DNA of 64,000 bases from Paraflavitalea soli. GTDB taxonomy: Bacteria; Bacteroidota; Bacteroidia; Chitinophagales; Chitinophagaceae. Below are positions 51,518 through 60,568 of the stretch, in pieces. The stretch spans positions 7,630,546 through 7,694,545 of the forward strand of contig NZ_CP032157.1 of NCBI RefSeq assembly GCF_003555545.1. Reading direction: 5' to 3'. The notes under the pieces are model-generated. The model did not search any database. It was not told the origin of the DNA and saw only the letters and a list, made by a program, of their open reading frames with translations. The stretch's first letter is position 1. Each line of letters opens with the position of its first letter. Both the position numbers and the translations under genes were made by a program.

Positions 51518-53071
51518 TCACGGCTTCTGCCACCATACCTGCGTGGCTATGTGATCAGGCCCTTGTTCTGCCAGCGCCAGTTTATAATTCGTAGGATTCG
51601 TTGATTGCACATATACCGGGTAGGTCATCCTGGCCGGCATTACACCTCCGTTTCTTAAGCCTGGACCCTTCGGCAGGGTGGGATGACCCGTGCGGCGATA
51701 TTCAAACCATTGCTGCATATCTGTGAGGAACAGCGCATAATATTTCTGCAGGTGGATCCGTTCCATTTTATCGTCCACACTGGCGGCATCGTCCCAGTCA
51801 ATATCCGCTGCGGCCAGGAACTCCTGGATATTGTGAACGCCCGTACTTGTATCTGGCCAGTTGGGCAGCCAGAGTTTAATGCTCGCATCGGCGCCATTCT
51901 CATAGAACGTTTTTGGTGAACCGTTGATCCATCCTTTCAGGGCAGCTTCCGCATACATGAAATTCACTTCAGCGAAGTTCAGGATCATACCTGCCAATGG
52001 TTCCGTCATTAAAGAAGGACCCGCGCCGCTGTTATTGGTATTGGAATAAAAGGATGCTTTTTGGCCAGGGTCCTGTCCGGGCAGGTAACCACTGGGTACG
52101 CCTACATAAGCGCCCTGTGAAGGAGCGATACCCCACCGGTTGGTTTTAGTGGGTGTTCCCGTTCCGTAAACAGGGATATTGATGCGTGGATCATTCCACA
52201 CTGCCAGGTGCTCAATGAAGAAACTACCCAGGCTGGGCGCCCTGAAATCCTGTTCCCTTACACTGAGGTAGGGCGACACAAAAGGACCCTGTCCCGTCCA
52301 ACGTAAGATGGCTGATTCATCGTTCTTGGCGATCTTGGGATAAGTAGAGGCTTTGGTATCTACGATCTCTTTGATCTTGGCAATAACCATATCAGCTACT
52401 TCTGCCTTACCGGAAATGCGGAGCAGGAGCCGTAAGTAGAGCGTATTGCCAAACTTGCGCCATTTAGCAATATCCCCATTGTATACCGGATCACTGGCGG
52501 CTACAATAGCAGGCCCGCCATTTAACAACGTGTTGGCTTCCTCCAGCTTTTTAAAGATATCGAGGTATATATCCTTTTGTTTGTCAAAAGGCGGCTCAAA
52601 CAGCAGCGAGTCTTTCGCAAGATTCGAGTGAAAATAAGGAACGTCGCCATAAGTATCCGTGATAAGGGAATATACCCAGGATTGAAGTATCAGTGAAATG
52701 CCCTGGTACGACTTGTTGAGTGTAGGCGTGTCTTTCGCTATTTTGTACAGATCCTTCAGGTTGGTCATTTCCAGGTACCAGCCATTGTAGAGATAGTCAG
52801 ACCAGTTGGAACGGAAATCATACCTGAACACCGTGCCTTCTCCATCATTTCTGTTCACCGTTACCTGCATCAACTCATTGTTGAAGTTGCGGTTGCGCAG
52901 CATGTTATAACCCATGATCCCTACGAGTGCAGGCGCCAGCAATTGATGCGGTTGCGATTTGGGCGTATTGTTGGGATCAGTATTGATCTCCGTAAAATCT
53001 TTGGTGCAGGAGGCTAATGCCATACTGAACAGCACTATTGCCACTATAATTTTATTGATAGTCTTTTTCAT
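51518..53071 (-). CDS. SusD/RagB-like lipoprotein (phosphoesterase operon)
   Basis: The 517-residue protein has a lipoprotein signal (lipobox LASC, Cys22) followed by 'TKDFTEINTDPNNTPKSQPHQLLAPAL', the typical opening of the SusD-like_2 subfamily. The helical core contains 'NFAEVNFMYAEAALKGW' and ends with 'WFEYRRTGHPTLPKGP'. It pairs with the receptor whose gene ends 12 bases upstream. This subfamily differs from the SusD of the xylan locus and is often seen with STN-containing SusC proteins. Confidence 0.93.
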   Translation of the reverse strand: MKKTINKIIVAIVLFSMALASCTKDFTEINTDPNNTPKSQPHQLLAPALVGIMGYNMLRNRNFNNELMQVTVNRNDGEGTVFRYDFRSNWSDYLYNGWYLEMTNLKDLYKIAKDTPTLNKSYQGISLILQSWVYSLITDTYGDVPYFHSNLAKDSLLFEPPFDKQKDIYLDIFKKLEEANTLLNGGPAIVAASDPVYNGDIAKWRKFGNTLYLRLLLRISGKAEVADMVIAKIKEIVDTKASTYPKIAKNDESAILRWTGQGPFVSPYLSVREQDFRAPSLGSFFIEHLAVWNDPRINIPVYGTGTPTKTNRWGIAPSQGAYVGVPSGYLPGQDPGQKASFYSNTNNSGAGPSLMTEPLAGMILNFAEVNFMYAEAALKGWINGSPKTFYENGADASIKLWLPNWPDTSTGVHNIQEFLAAADIDWDDAASVDDKMERIHLQKYYALFLTDMQQWFEYRRTGHPTLPKGPGLRNGGVMPARMTYPVYVQSTNPTNYKLALAEQGPDHIATQVWWQKP

Positions 53072-53082
53072 TGTTTCAAGAA

Positions 53083-56000
53083 TTAGAATCCAACAACAAG
53101 GTTAAATCCGAATGAACGGGTAGAAGGAAACTGCGCGATCTCAAACCCTTGTACGATGTCACTGCCGAGAAGCGTACCAAATTCGGGATCAAACATCGGC
53201 CAGTCAGACCAGATAAAAAGATTACGGCCATATACACCAAGCGTGGCGCGCTGTAAACCAAGTTTTCTGACAAGATTGGGTTTGAAGTTATAATCCAGCC
53301 TGGCTTCCCGGAATTTGATATAGTCTGTACGGAATGTATTTCCTTCCGCATTGTCTGTACCGAAGTGAGATCGGTAATACTCATCTATGTCCATTGCAAC
53401 TACATCATTTTTCCGGTACTTGCTATCAGGACCCATTACCACACCATTGCCGATGATGCCGCTGTACCGGCCCGGCAGGGTCTTGGTGGTCTTACCTTGT
53501 TCCGCCAGTTTGTAGTTCATCAGTGAATGCCCTACCGCGCCGTATTGTGCATCGAACAATAAATTCAACCGGAATTGTTTATACGAGAACTCGTTGGTGA
53601 AACCAATTTTCCATTTGGGGATCGTATTGCCGAGATAGGTAACATCCTGCGAGATGAGCGCAACACCGCTTTGTGCATCATACACAACTTGTCCGTCCGG
53701 AGACCTTACATAACCTCTTCCGTACATATCCCCCATGCTGCCGCCTACTTTAGCTACGATCTGACCGCCGCCTACAGGACCATTTTGAAGCACGATAGAG
53801 CTATCGGGCAATTCTTTTACGATATTGGTGTTCGCCGAGAATACAATACCCGTAGTCCATTTGAAACCTTCCTTCGAGGTTATAGGTGTTCCGTTAAGTG
53901 CCAGTTCGATGCCTTTGTTGGCCACCTTGCCGATATTGATCACAGCATATTGGTTGCCGGAAGCGCGGTCCAGCTGGCGGTTCAGGATCTGGTCTTTGGT
54001 ATAACCTGAATATACAGCGAGGTCAACACTCAAACGGTCCCTGAACATTTTCATAGCAACCCCTGCTTCATACGTGATCGTTCTGAGTGGTTTCAGGTTG
54101 GGGTTATTCAGTGCCCCCGGATTTTCCAGGCCGCCGCCATACAAACTGCCTGCCGAAGAATAATAGAAGGCCGTCCGGTAGGGGATCATTTGGGCACTGC
54201 CCACGTTAGAGGCTGAGAACCGCAGTTTGAGGAAGCTGATGTCCTTGGGTAATTTAAAGGCTTCAGAGGCTACAAAGCTCAGGTTGGCCGATGGATAAAA
54301 GAAACCCGTATTTTCTGTACGCTGAGGCGTGGCCAGCGCACTGTTCCAGTCCTGCCGGCCGGTAATGTCGAGGTACAGGAAGTCTTTATAACTGGTAGTG
54401 AGGATACCGTAAAAACTGTTGATGACCACCTTCGATTTGTAGGGCAGGGTGATCAAAGGACCGGCCGCATTGGCAAAAGTATAATTGCCTGGGTCGATGA
54501 GTGAATCAGCCCTGGTTTCATCACGTGTATAGGTATTCTTGAGCGTGCTGCCGCCTCCGGTGATGGAGAACTCGAAATCCTTCTGTATCCTTTTGGTGTA
54601 TTTCAACAGGAAGTCAGCACTGGACTCCATCGAAAAGATATTCTGCGTGCGGTAGCTTCCATAGCGGTATTTTGAACCTGCATCAAAAGGACGTTCCTGT
54701 GCACGCTGGTCGTATCCAAAGTCCATGGATGTCCTCAACATCATGCTCAACTCTTTCGTGAAGTTATAGGTAGCCTGTACATTGCCCGTCACACCATGAC
54801 GATTCGTGCTGTTGATGAATTCGTTGACGATCGCATAAGGATTTTCAGGAAAGCTGCTATAGGGGTAGAATATCTTTCTGCCTTCCTGGCCCTTTACCCA
54901 ATAGTTCTTCAGCCAGTCAATATCTGCATTGGGCTGCCAGAAAATATACCAGTACATGATCGACTGGTTACCATATCCGGCTCCCGGCAGGTTATCACTC
55001 CATTTGTTGGTATAGTTGATCTTCGAACTTACCTGCAGCCTGTCATTCACTTTTGAATTGACTGATAACGATACCGTATTACGCTTATAACCCGTATTAG
55101 GTATGATCCACTTATTGGTCACATTGGTTACCGAAAAGCGGGCCGTGGTCTTATCCGTACCACCATCTACACTGATGGTATTGGTAATGGTATTACCTAC
55201 ATCAAAGAACTCACGGAGCTTGTTCTTATAAGGTACCCAGGGCGTAGCGATCGTATCCCGTCCCTGCAGCCCATTGTTATACTGGAAGAACTTTTGCCCG
55301 TCAAACCGGGGACCGTACGCAGAACTGGAAGAGGAATTGGCTGATCTGCCATAGTCATAATCTGCTTGTCCATCCAGTCCGATACCATATTCCCATTGCA
55401 GGTCGGGCCAGCGGTTCACCTGTTCCCAGGCAACATTGGAACTGAAAGTAATACCCAGGCCTTTCCTTTTATTGCTGCCCGATTTAGTGGTGATGACCAC
55501 CGCGCCGTTGGCAGCGCGTTGGCCGTAGAGCGCCGCGGCGCCAGGTCCTTTTAGCACAGTCACTGATTCAATATCTTCCGGGTTGATATCATTGAGGCCG
55601 CTGCCATAATCGGCTGGCATATTATCACTGCCCGTGCCATAGGTTTCTTCACCTGCTATAGCGCTGCGCCGGCCACTGCCGTTGTTGATCACCACACCAT
55701 CTACTACGATCAGCGCTTCATTGTCGCCCGTAAGGTTGTTCTCCCCACGCAGGATGATCTTATTGGTACCTGTAGGGCCGGCATTCGAACGTACCAGGTT
55801 CAATCCAGCTACCTTGCCCGATAGCGCATCTGTCCAGTTGCCGCTCATAGCATCCGTCAGTTGCTTCCCATCAACCGTAGTGGTAGCATAACCCAGGGCT
55901 CTTTCCGCACGTTTGATGCCGAGTGCCGTCACTACCACGTTCTGCATTTGCGTTTCGTCCTTGATCAGGTCTATCTTCAATAACTGTTGTTCCGAGGCGG

Positions 56001-56526
56001 CAAATTTCTTCTTGGAAGGCAGGTAGCCTACCGCTGATATGTCCACCGTTCCTTCCGCCAAAGGAAGCTTTTTACTAAAGGCCCCCTTTTCATCGGCTAC
56101 TGCAATCGTTGTTCCTTGTCCGGCTTGTTTGATTATGACCGTGGCGCTGGGCACAGGATTATCTCCTTCTGTAATGATGCCCTGCAACACCATATTGGCT
56201 GTTTGTTGCCGGGGTGTTTCAGATTTCCTGATGATCCAGCTGCTACCGCTGGCCGTAGCTTTAAAATTTGCCGGTGCCAGCACTTTGTTCAATAAGTCTC
56301 CTACTGTGGGCGCCTCATAACTGCCAGCCGTTACCCTGAACGCTGCCAGTTCCTCATTGGCATAAGCCAGTTGTGCTTTGAATTGCTTGCCAAAATCTTC
56401 TACTACTTTGGCCAGGTTGCCCGCTCCATGCCGGAACCGGAGCTGACTGCTTTGCGCCTGTAGCAGACCTGCTGTAAGCAACAGGACCAAAAAGCTGAAA
56501 GGTGTTTTTAGTTTCACGTTTTCCAT
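53083..56526 (-). CDS. SusC-type TonB receptor with STN domain
   Basis: The 1147-residue protein has a signal peptide (ending near 'GLLQAQS'), an STN domain (about 27-95, 'FGKQFKAQLAYANEELAAFRVTAGSYEAPTVGDLLNKVLAP'), a carboxypeptidase-like domain (about 108-185), a plug and a barrel ending in 'SFGFNLVVGF'. The STN domain allows signalling to the FecR protein encoded just upstream, so substrate binding should switch on the sigma factor and the operon. The ATG at 56526 fits the signal peptide; the frame extends 24 codons further into sequence that does not look like a signal. Confidence 0.95.
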   Translation of the reverse strand: MENVKLKTPFSFLVLLLTAGLLQAQSSQLRFRHGAGNLAKVVEDFGKQFKAQLAYANEELAAFRVTAGSYEAPTVGDLLNKVLAPANFKATASGSSWIIRKSETPRQQTANMVLQGIITEGDNPVPSATVIIKQAGQGTTIAVADEKGAFSKKLPLAEGTVDISAVGYLPSKKKFAASEQQLLKIDLIKDETQMQNVVVTALGIKRAERALGYATTTVDGKQLTDAMSGNWTDALSGKVAGLNLVRSNAGPTGTNKIILRGENNLTGDNEALIVVDGVVINNGSGRRSAIAGEETYGTGSDNMPADYGSGLNDINPEDIESVTVLKGPGAAALYGQRAANGAVVITTKSGSNKRKGLGITFSSNVAWEQVNRWPDLQWEYGIGLDGQADYDYGRSANSSSSSAYGPRFDGQKFFQYNNGLQGRDTIATPWVPYKNKLREFFDVGNTITNTISVDGGTDKTTARFSVTNVTNKWIIPNTGYKRNTVSLSVNSKVNDRLQVSSKINYTNKWSDNLPGAGYGNQSIMYWYIFWQPNADIDWLKNYWVKGQEGRKIFYPYSSFPENPYAIVNEFINSTNRHGVTGNVQATYNFTKELSMMLRTSMDFGYDQRAQERPFDAGSKYRYGSYRTQNIFSMESSADFLLKYTKRIQKDFEFSITGGGSTLKNTYTRDETRADSLIDPGNYTFANAAGPLITLPYKSKVVINSFYGILTTSYKDFLYLDITGRQDWNSALATPQRTENTGFFYPSANLSFVASEAFKLPKDISFLKLRFSASNVGSAQMIPYRTAFYYSSAGSLYGGGLENPGALNNPNLKPLRTITYEAGVAMKMFRDRLSVDLAVYSGYTKDQILNRQLDRASGNQYAVINIGKVANKGIELALNGTPITSKEGFKWTTGIVFSANTNIVKELPDSSIVLQNGPVGGGQIVAKVGGSMGDMYGRGYVRSPDGQVVYDAQSGVALISQDVTYLGNTIPKWKIGFTNEFSYKQFRLNLLFDAQYGAVGHSLMNYKLAEQGKTTKTLPGRYSGIIGNGVVMGPDSKYRKNDVVAMDIDEYYRSHFGTDNAEGNTFRTDYIKFREARLDYNFKPNLVRKLGLQRATLGVYGRNLFIWSDWPMFDPEFGTLLGSDIVQGFEIAQFPSTRSFGFNLVVGF

Positions 56527-56618
56527 GTTTTTTTCATTACAGTATAGACAATAGGTTAGCTGTCTGTGCCAGGTGCGCCAGCAGCAGTGATGAACCAAAT
56601 GGTTAATTCAATGATATG

Positions 56619-57461
56619 TTAGTGGATATTATAGCCTGTCAGTACATTCAAGACCTGTAAGTTTTCTTCCATGGATAAGGTCATGTTCCAGGTTAAACTT
56701 ATTTTCATCGCCGGATTCGTATGTTCCTTCGATAGTGTTACTCCATAATACGATTCTATATAGTGGATCAATGTTTCCAATGATATATTGTACAGCCTTA
56801 TTTCCTTACGAGCCCACCAGTCAGCTAGCCCGGGATCTACGCTTTCAACAGGGGCCGTTTTCCCCTTACGTGTTTGTACACGTTGCCCGGCAGTAAGGAT
56901 ATTGCTGCTGTTTGTATTAACCAGGGATACCCTCCCTTCCTTCACCGTCAATTGTATATCAGCCGAATCAAGGCGGCTGATCGTGAACTGGGTACCCAGT
57001 ACCGTTACCTGCTGGTTATTCACCGCAATAGAAAAAGGATGCCGGGTATCTTTGGCAATACTAAAGAACACCATTCCTTTGGCAAGCTGCGTAGTACGCT
57101 TGTTCCTGAAATCAGGATATACCCGCACCACCGATCGGGGAGCCATCCACAATACAGAACCATCTTCCAGTTGTATTTGGCGGGCACTGTCATTTGCCAC
57201 CAGCTCTTTCCAGGATTCCACCGGCATTTCCTGCTGGTTCCAGGGTAGCTTAATGAGCACCGCTACCAGTATGGCCGCAGCCGCGCTAAGCCCGATATAG
57301 AATAACTGCTTTTTCTTACGGCGGGTATTGTCCAATCGTTGATGGATCGTATGGAGCATGGCCGCTTTACGAGAAGCGTCCATGGCATCCGGTTGCTCCC
57401 ATGCCTGCTGCCATTGCTCATCGTCTTTAGGTGTATGTTGCTGCCGTGATTTTCGGGGCAT
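56619..57461 (-). CDS. FecR-family anti-sigma factor (second)
   Basis: The 280-residue protein has a short cytoplasmic part, one membrane span (about 53-71, 'FYIGLSAAAAILVAVLIKL'), a FecR domain (about 90-185, 'DSARQIQLEDGSVLWMAPRSVVRVYPDF') and a shortened C-terminal DUF4974 domain. It holds the sigma factor encoded at 57625 and receives the signal from the STN domain of the SusC protein at 53083. Compared with the FecR at 4075 its N-terminus is shorter. Confidence 0.92.
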   Translation of the reverse strand: MPRKSRQQHTPKDDEQWQQAWEQPDAMDASRKAAMLHTIHQRLDNTRRKKKQLFYIGLSAAAAILVAVLIKLPWNQQEMPVESWKELVANDSARQIQLEDGSVLWMAPRSVVRVYPDFRNKRTTQLAKGMVFFSIAKDTRHPFSIAVNNQQVTVLGTQFTISRLDSADIQLTVKEGRVSLVNTNSSNILTAGQRVQTRKGKTAPVESVDPGLADWWARKEIRLYNISLETLIHYIESYYGVTLSKEHTNPAMKISLTWNMTLSMEENLQVLNVLTGYNIH

Positions 57462-57624
57462 GAGAACGGGTTTGTATAATAGACGCTCGTGGAGAGAAAC
57501 TGGTACTAGACCTTTTTTAAGAAAATAGCGGAGTTAACGATTTGGTCATATTGCGAGGGATAATGACCCATGCCGCTCTTGTTGCCTGGTCGGCAATTCC
57601 ATTGTGGGGGCAAGCGCGATAGGC

Positions 57625-58194
57625 TTACAGGAAAAACAATTGTACCTGGCGTAATAACTTCACAATGCGTTGGCCGGCCGTATGCAATTGGTTCTTCACC
57701 GTTTGCTCACTCAGTTGTAACTCGGCGGCTATTTCTTTTACCGAGCGTTGTTCTTCAATTTTCATGGCGTAGATGCGGCGCATCTGACCGGGCAGTTTTT
57801 CCATGGCGCCGCGCCACATATAATATACCTGCTTGTATTGATATTGCTCATCAGGCTGAGGCGTTCCTTCCTCCTGCTCCGGCATATCGTCTGTAAGCGT
57901 ATACTTCCTTCTCCGCGAAGCGCGGATATGATCACTGATACAATGCTGAACAATGGTATACAGGTAATTGCGGAAAGAAGAGTGGATAACAATAGACTGT
58001 CGTTTGTGCCACAGGCGTATGAATACCTCCTGCAATACATCATTCGCTTCTTCCGACCCATTCAGGCGCATCCGTATATACGTGTGCACCGGGCCGGCAA
58101 AGCGGTTGAAGATCTCATCAAAAGCAGTTTTGTCCCCCGCTCGCAACTGCAACAGTAATGACCCTTCATCGGGGGCTAATTCCTGATAGTTCAT
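57625..58194 (-). CDS. ECF-type RNA polymerase sigma factor (second)
   Basis: The 189-residue protein has sigma region 2 ('FDEIFNRFAGPVHTYIRMRLNGSEEANDVLQEVFIRLW') and region 4 ('LPGQMRRIYAMKIEEQRSVKEIAAELQLSEQTVKNQL'). It should start transcription of the downstream SusCD operon when released by FecR. I chose the ATG at 58194: an exact -7 box lies at 58216-58223, so the earlier ATG at 58218 would be inside the promoter. FecR begins 163 bases downstream on the same strand. Confidence 0.93.
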   Translation of the reverse strand: MNYQELAPDEGSLLLQLRAGDKTAFDEIFNRFAGPVHTYIRMRLNGSEEANDVLQEVFIRLWHKRQSIVIHSSFRNYLYTIVQHCISDHIRASRRRKYTLTDDMPEQEEGTPQPDEQYQYKQVYYMWRGAMEKLPGQMRRIYAMKIEEQRSVKEIAAELQLSEQTVKNQLHTAGQRIVKLLRQVQLFFL

Positions 58195-58210
58195 AATGGC
58201 GGCAAACTTA

Positions 58211-58225
58211 GTTACCAAATGTAAC
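58211..58225 (-). promoter_or_regulatory. -7 box inside an inverted repeat (sigma factor promoter)
   Basis: On the minus strand the sequence is GTTACATTTGGTAAC. It contains TACATTTG, an exact TAnnTTTG box, and at the same time GTTAC and GTAAC form inverted arms 5 bases apart. A TTTG lies 24 bases upstream of the box, longer than the usual 19-21. A repressor bound to the arms would cover the promoter. Confidence 0.45.
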
Positions 58226-58364
58226 GATGTCGCAGCAGCTATTTTATCAAATGTTTAAGTTTTTATGCCGTTGCAGGTTTTTGCAGGACAAAACCTGACA
58301 TTTGGCCCCTGGGCAAGCCTATTTCTATGTCAGAAAAAAATACTAATTTAAAGGACCCATAAAT

Positions 58365-58376
58365 GCAAACGATTGC
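58365..58376. promoter_or_regulatory. LacI-type operator before the small unknown gene
   Basis: GCAAACGATTGC has the same GCAAnCGnTTGC form as the two operators of the xylan locus. It lies 79 bases before the ATG at 58455 and 140 bases from the sigma factor promoter on the other side. A perfect 12-bp palindrome, GCTACCGGTAGC, follows at 58408-58419. Confidence 0.55.
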
Positions 58377-58454
58377 GTTCATGACTCCCCTCTATCCTCG
58401 CGAAAACGCTACCGGTAGCCAGTGATCATTTTATAACCATTAACAACTGAGTTT

Positions 58455-58916
58455 ATGATGTGGGAAGACTTTTTAGCTTGCAGGAGAAAGAGAATGGAAC
58501 AACAGCGTATTGACCAGCTTTCTCATCCGGCGCAGCAACAGCAGGAGCCCTATGATCAGGCCCTCCGCGCCAGCTTCATCAAAAATTTCCGCGAAAAGAT
58601 GGAGCAGATCATTACCCCCGCCTTTGGTAAATGTGTACAATCACTCAACAGGTATGGCATCGTCGCGCAGCAGGTAGACAGGATGGAGCGCGAACACCCC
58701 AATGTATCGCTCGATATCCGCTACGATACCCAAAACTATTGCATGTTCCTCCTGGCCCCCATGGAGGCCGAAGGCAAAGTGGCCATGCGCACCTTAATTC
58801 ACAAGGACAATGAATGGAATTATGAAGATGCTACCCGCGTAGAGGTAGATCAGCTCTCCGAATCCCTCATCAGGGAAAAGGTGCAGGAAGCCATCAATGC
58901 CCTGGATAATCAATAA
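58455..58916 (+). CDS. Hypothetical protein, small soluble
   Basis: I do not recognise this 153-residue protein. It has no signal peptide and no membrane span. The first 60 residues are charged and helical with a Gln-rich patch (HPAQQQQEPYDQ); the middle and end ('HPNVSLDIRYDTQNYCMFLLAPMEAEGKV', 'VEVDQLSESLIREKVQEAINALDNQ') look like a small alpha/beta domain. It has its own terminator (58944-58978) and its own upstream palindromes, so it is a single-gene unit. The LacI-type operator before it may tie it to sugar control. Confidence 0.7.
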   Translation: MMWEDFLACRRKRMEQQRIDQLSHPAQQQQEPYDQALRASFIKNFREKMEQIITPAFGKCVQSLNRYGIVAQQVDRMEREHPNVSLDIRYDTQNYCMFLLAPMEAEGKVAMRTLIHKDNEWNYEDATRVEVDQLSESLIREKVQEAINALDNQ

Positions 58917-58943
58917 TAATCCCTTGATTTTAAATTATTGTAG

Positions 58944-58978
58944 AAAATGTCATCCTTTCAGGGTGACATTTTTCGTTT
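58944..58978 (+). terminator. Terminator after the small unknown gene
   Basis: A 12-bp stem (58944-58955 with 58961-58972, one G-U pair) with a 5-base loop is followed by T-rich sequence. Confidence 0.85.
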
Positions 58979-59010
58979 TTGACCATATATATCTGTAACC
59001 CTCCTGCAAA

Positions 59011-59124
59011 ATGGATGACCACAAGATCATTGACCTGATCCGTTCCGGCGGCAACAATCTGTATGAGCTGAATAAAAAGGCAATCGGCCTAAATATCAAA
59101 TTGCCCCCTGTTTTAATCATTTAG
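59011..59124 (+). pseudogene. Remnant of an ECF sigma factor N-terminus
   Basis: This 37-codon open frame begins MDDHKIIDLIRSGGNNLYE, which resembles the first residues of many Bacteroidota ECF sigma factors, then changes into unrelated sequence and stops. No region 2 or 4 follows in any frame. It may be the left-over of a deleted sigma gene that once controlled the next operon. A direct repeat GCCCCCTGT (59103-59111 and 59124-59132) brackets the end and could mark the deletion. Confidence 0.35.
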
Positions 59125-59128
59125 CCCC

Positions 59129-59158
59129 CTGTCATGTCCACCAGTATCCTTACTTTAG
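59129..59158 (+). promoter_or_regulatory. Candidate promoter of the BNR/GH88 genes
   Basis: TACTTTAG (59151-59158, one mismatch to TAnnTTTG) stands 19 bases after CTG (59129-59131, one mismatch to TTG), 50 bases before the ATG at 59208. Confidence 0.35.
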
Positions 59159-59207
59159 CGCCGCTAAGGCGAAAGCCTGCCAACGAAAACAGATTAAAAA
59201 ACAATTA

Positions 59208-60560
59208 ATGGGGAATTTCCCGGGGAGGGTAGTTAGGATATTATTGATCATATTGCTGCCGGTAGGTATAGTGCAGGCACAAACGGTGCCCGGAGTAAAG
59301 CACTCCACCATTGCCGATGGCTGGGCCAATAATTCCATCAATGTGGTGGTGTTTCGCAAAAACTCCCTGGTTACCCACGATGGCTGGCAGTACACCGCTT
59401 TCTACGACCAGGACCGCTATGTAGTACTGGGCAAAAGAAAACAGGGCGCCGCCCAATGGCAGTTGAAAAGAACACCCTACCAGGGCAATACCGCAGATGC
59501 CCACAATACCATCAGCCTCATGGTCGATGGAGATGGTTACCTCCACCTTTCCTGGGATCACCACAACAATGCCCTGCGTTATTGCAGAAGCAGTAGCCCG
59601 GGCTCCCTGGAGCTGACAGATAAAATGCCCATGACCGGCCAGTTGGAAGAGCGGGTGAGCTACCCCGAGTTCTATAAGTTACCCAATGGCAACCTGCTAT
59701 TCCTGTACCGCAATGGCCAATCAGGCCAGGGCAACCTGGTCATCAATCAATATGACCGGCATACTAAAAAGTGGTCGTCCCTGCACAGCAACCTGATCGA
59801 TGGAGAAGGACAGCGCAATGCCTATTGGCAGGCTTGTGTGGATACCAAAGGTACCCTGCACCTCTCCTGGGTATGGCGCGAAACACCTGATGTGGCCAGC
59901 AACCACGACTTGGCTTATGCCCGCTCAAAAGATGGTGGCCTTACCTGGGAAAAGAGTACCGGCGAAAAATACCTGTTGCCAATTACCGCCGCCACCGCTG
60001 AATATGCCTGCCGCATTCCCCAAAAAAGTGAATTGATCAACCAGACCTCCCTTTATGCCGACGGCAAAGGGATGCCCTATATAGCTACCTATTGGCGCGA
60101 AGCAGGCTCCGCTGTACCGCAATACCATGTGGTGTATGCCAATGGTAAGCAATGGCAGGTGCAGGACCTGGGCTTCCGTACTACCCCTTTCAGCCTCAGT
60201 GGAGGTGGTACCAAACGCATTCCCATTTCACGGCCGCAGGTCATGGTATGGCGTACAGGCAGGCGCATAACGGCCGCCCTGGTATTCCGCGATGCAGAGC
60301 GCAACGATAAAGTATCCGTGGCTATAAAGAATGATATCACCAAAGGAGCCTGGCAGGTGACAGACCTGACCACGGAGTCCGTAGGATCATGGGAACCCAC
60401 TTACGATACCGAATGGTGGAAACAAAAAGGCATCCTGCAATTGTTTGTACAAAAAGTGGAGCAGGTGGATGGCGAAGGCAAAGCAAATATTCCACCCCAA
60501 CCCATACAGGTATTGGAATGGAAACCATCACCTACATTTGACGATAACAAAAAACGATAA
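59208..60560 (+). CDS. Secreted BNR_4-repeat protein
   Basis: The 450-residue protein has a signal peptide (ending near 'GIVQAQ') and then a beta-propeller of the BNR_4 type: 'DGWQYTAFYDQDRYVVLGKR', 'DAHNTISLMVDGDGYLHLSWDHHNNALRY' and 'SYPEFYKLPNGNLLFLYRNG' are characteristic blades. Propellers of this family include ulvan lyases and other enzymes or binding proteins acting on uronic-acid glycans; the conserved His pair in WDHHNN is in the region used by lyases. The GH88 gene starts 9 bases after its stop, which fits a lyase followed by an unsaturated uronyl hydrolase. Substrate is not known, and a non-catalytic role is possible. Confidence 0.8.
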   Translation: MGNFPGRVVRILLIILLPVGIVQAQTVPGVKHSTIADGWANNSINVVVFRKNSLVTHDGWQYTAFYDQDRYVVLGKRKQGAAQWQLKRTPYQGNTADAHNTISLMVDGDGYLHLSWDHHNNALRYCRSSSPGSLELTDKMPMTGQLEERVSYPEFYKLPNGNLLFLYRNGQSGQGNLVINQYDRHTKKWSSLHSNLIDGEGQRNAYWQACVDTKGTLHLSWVWRETPDVASNHDLAYARSKDGGLTWEKSTGEKYLLPITAATAEYACRIPQKSELINQTSLYADGKGMPYIATYWREAGSAVPQYHVVYANGKQWQVQDLGFRTTPFSLSGGGTKRIPISRPQVMVWRTGRRITAALVFRDAERNDKVSVAIKNDITKGAWQVTDLTTESVGSWEPTYDTEWWKQKGILQLFVQKVEQVDGEGKANIPPQPIQVLEWKPSPTFDDNKKR

Positions 60561-60568
60561 AAGCATAT

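Noticed and set aside
56527-56598. 24-residue N-terminal extension of the second SusC
   Set aside because: It is Cys/His/Trp-rich, lies before a normal signal peptide and has no family likeness, so translation from 56526 is preferred.
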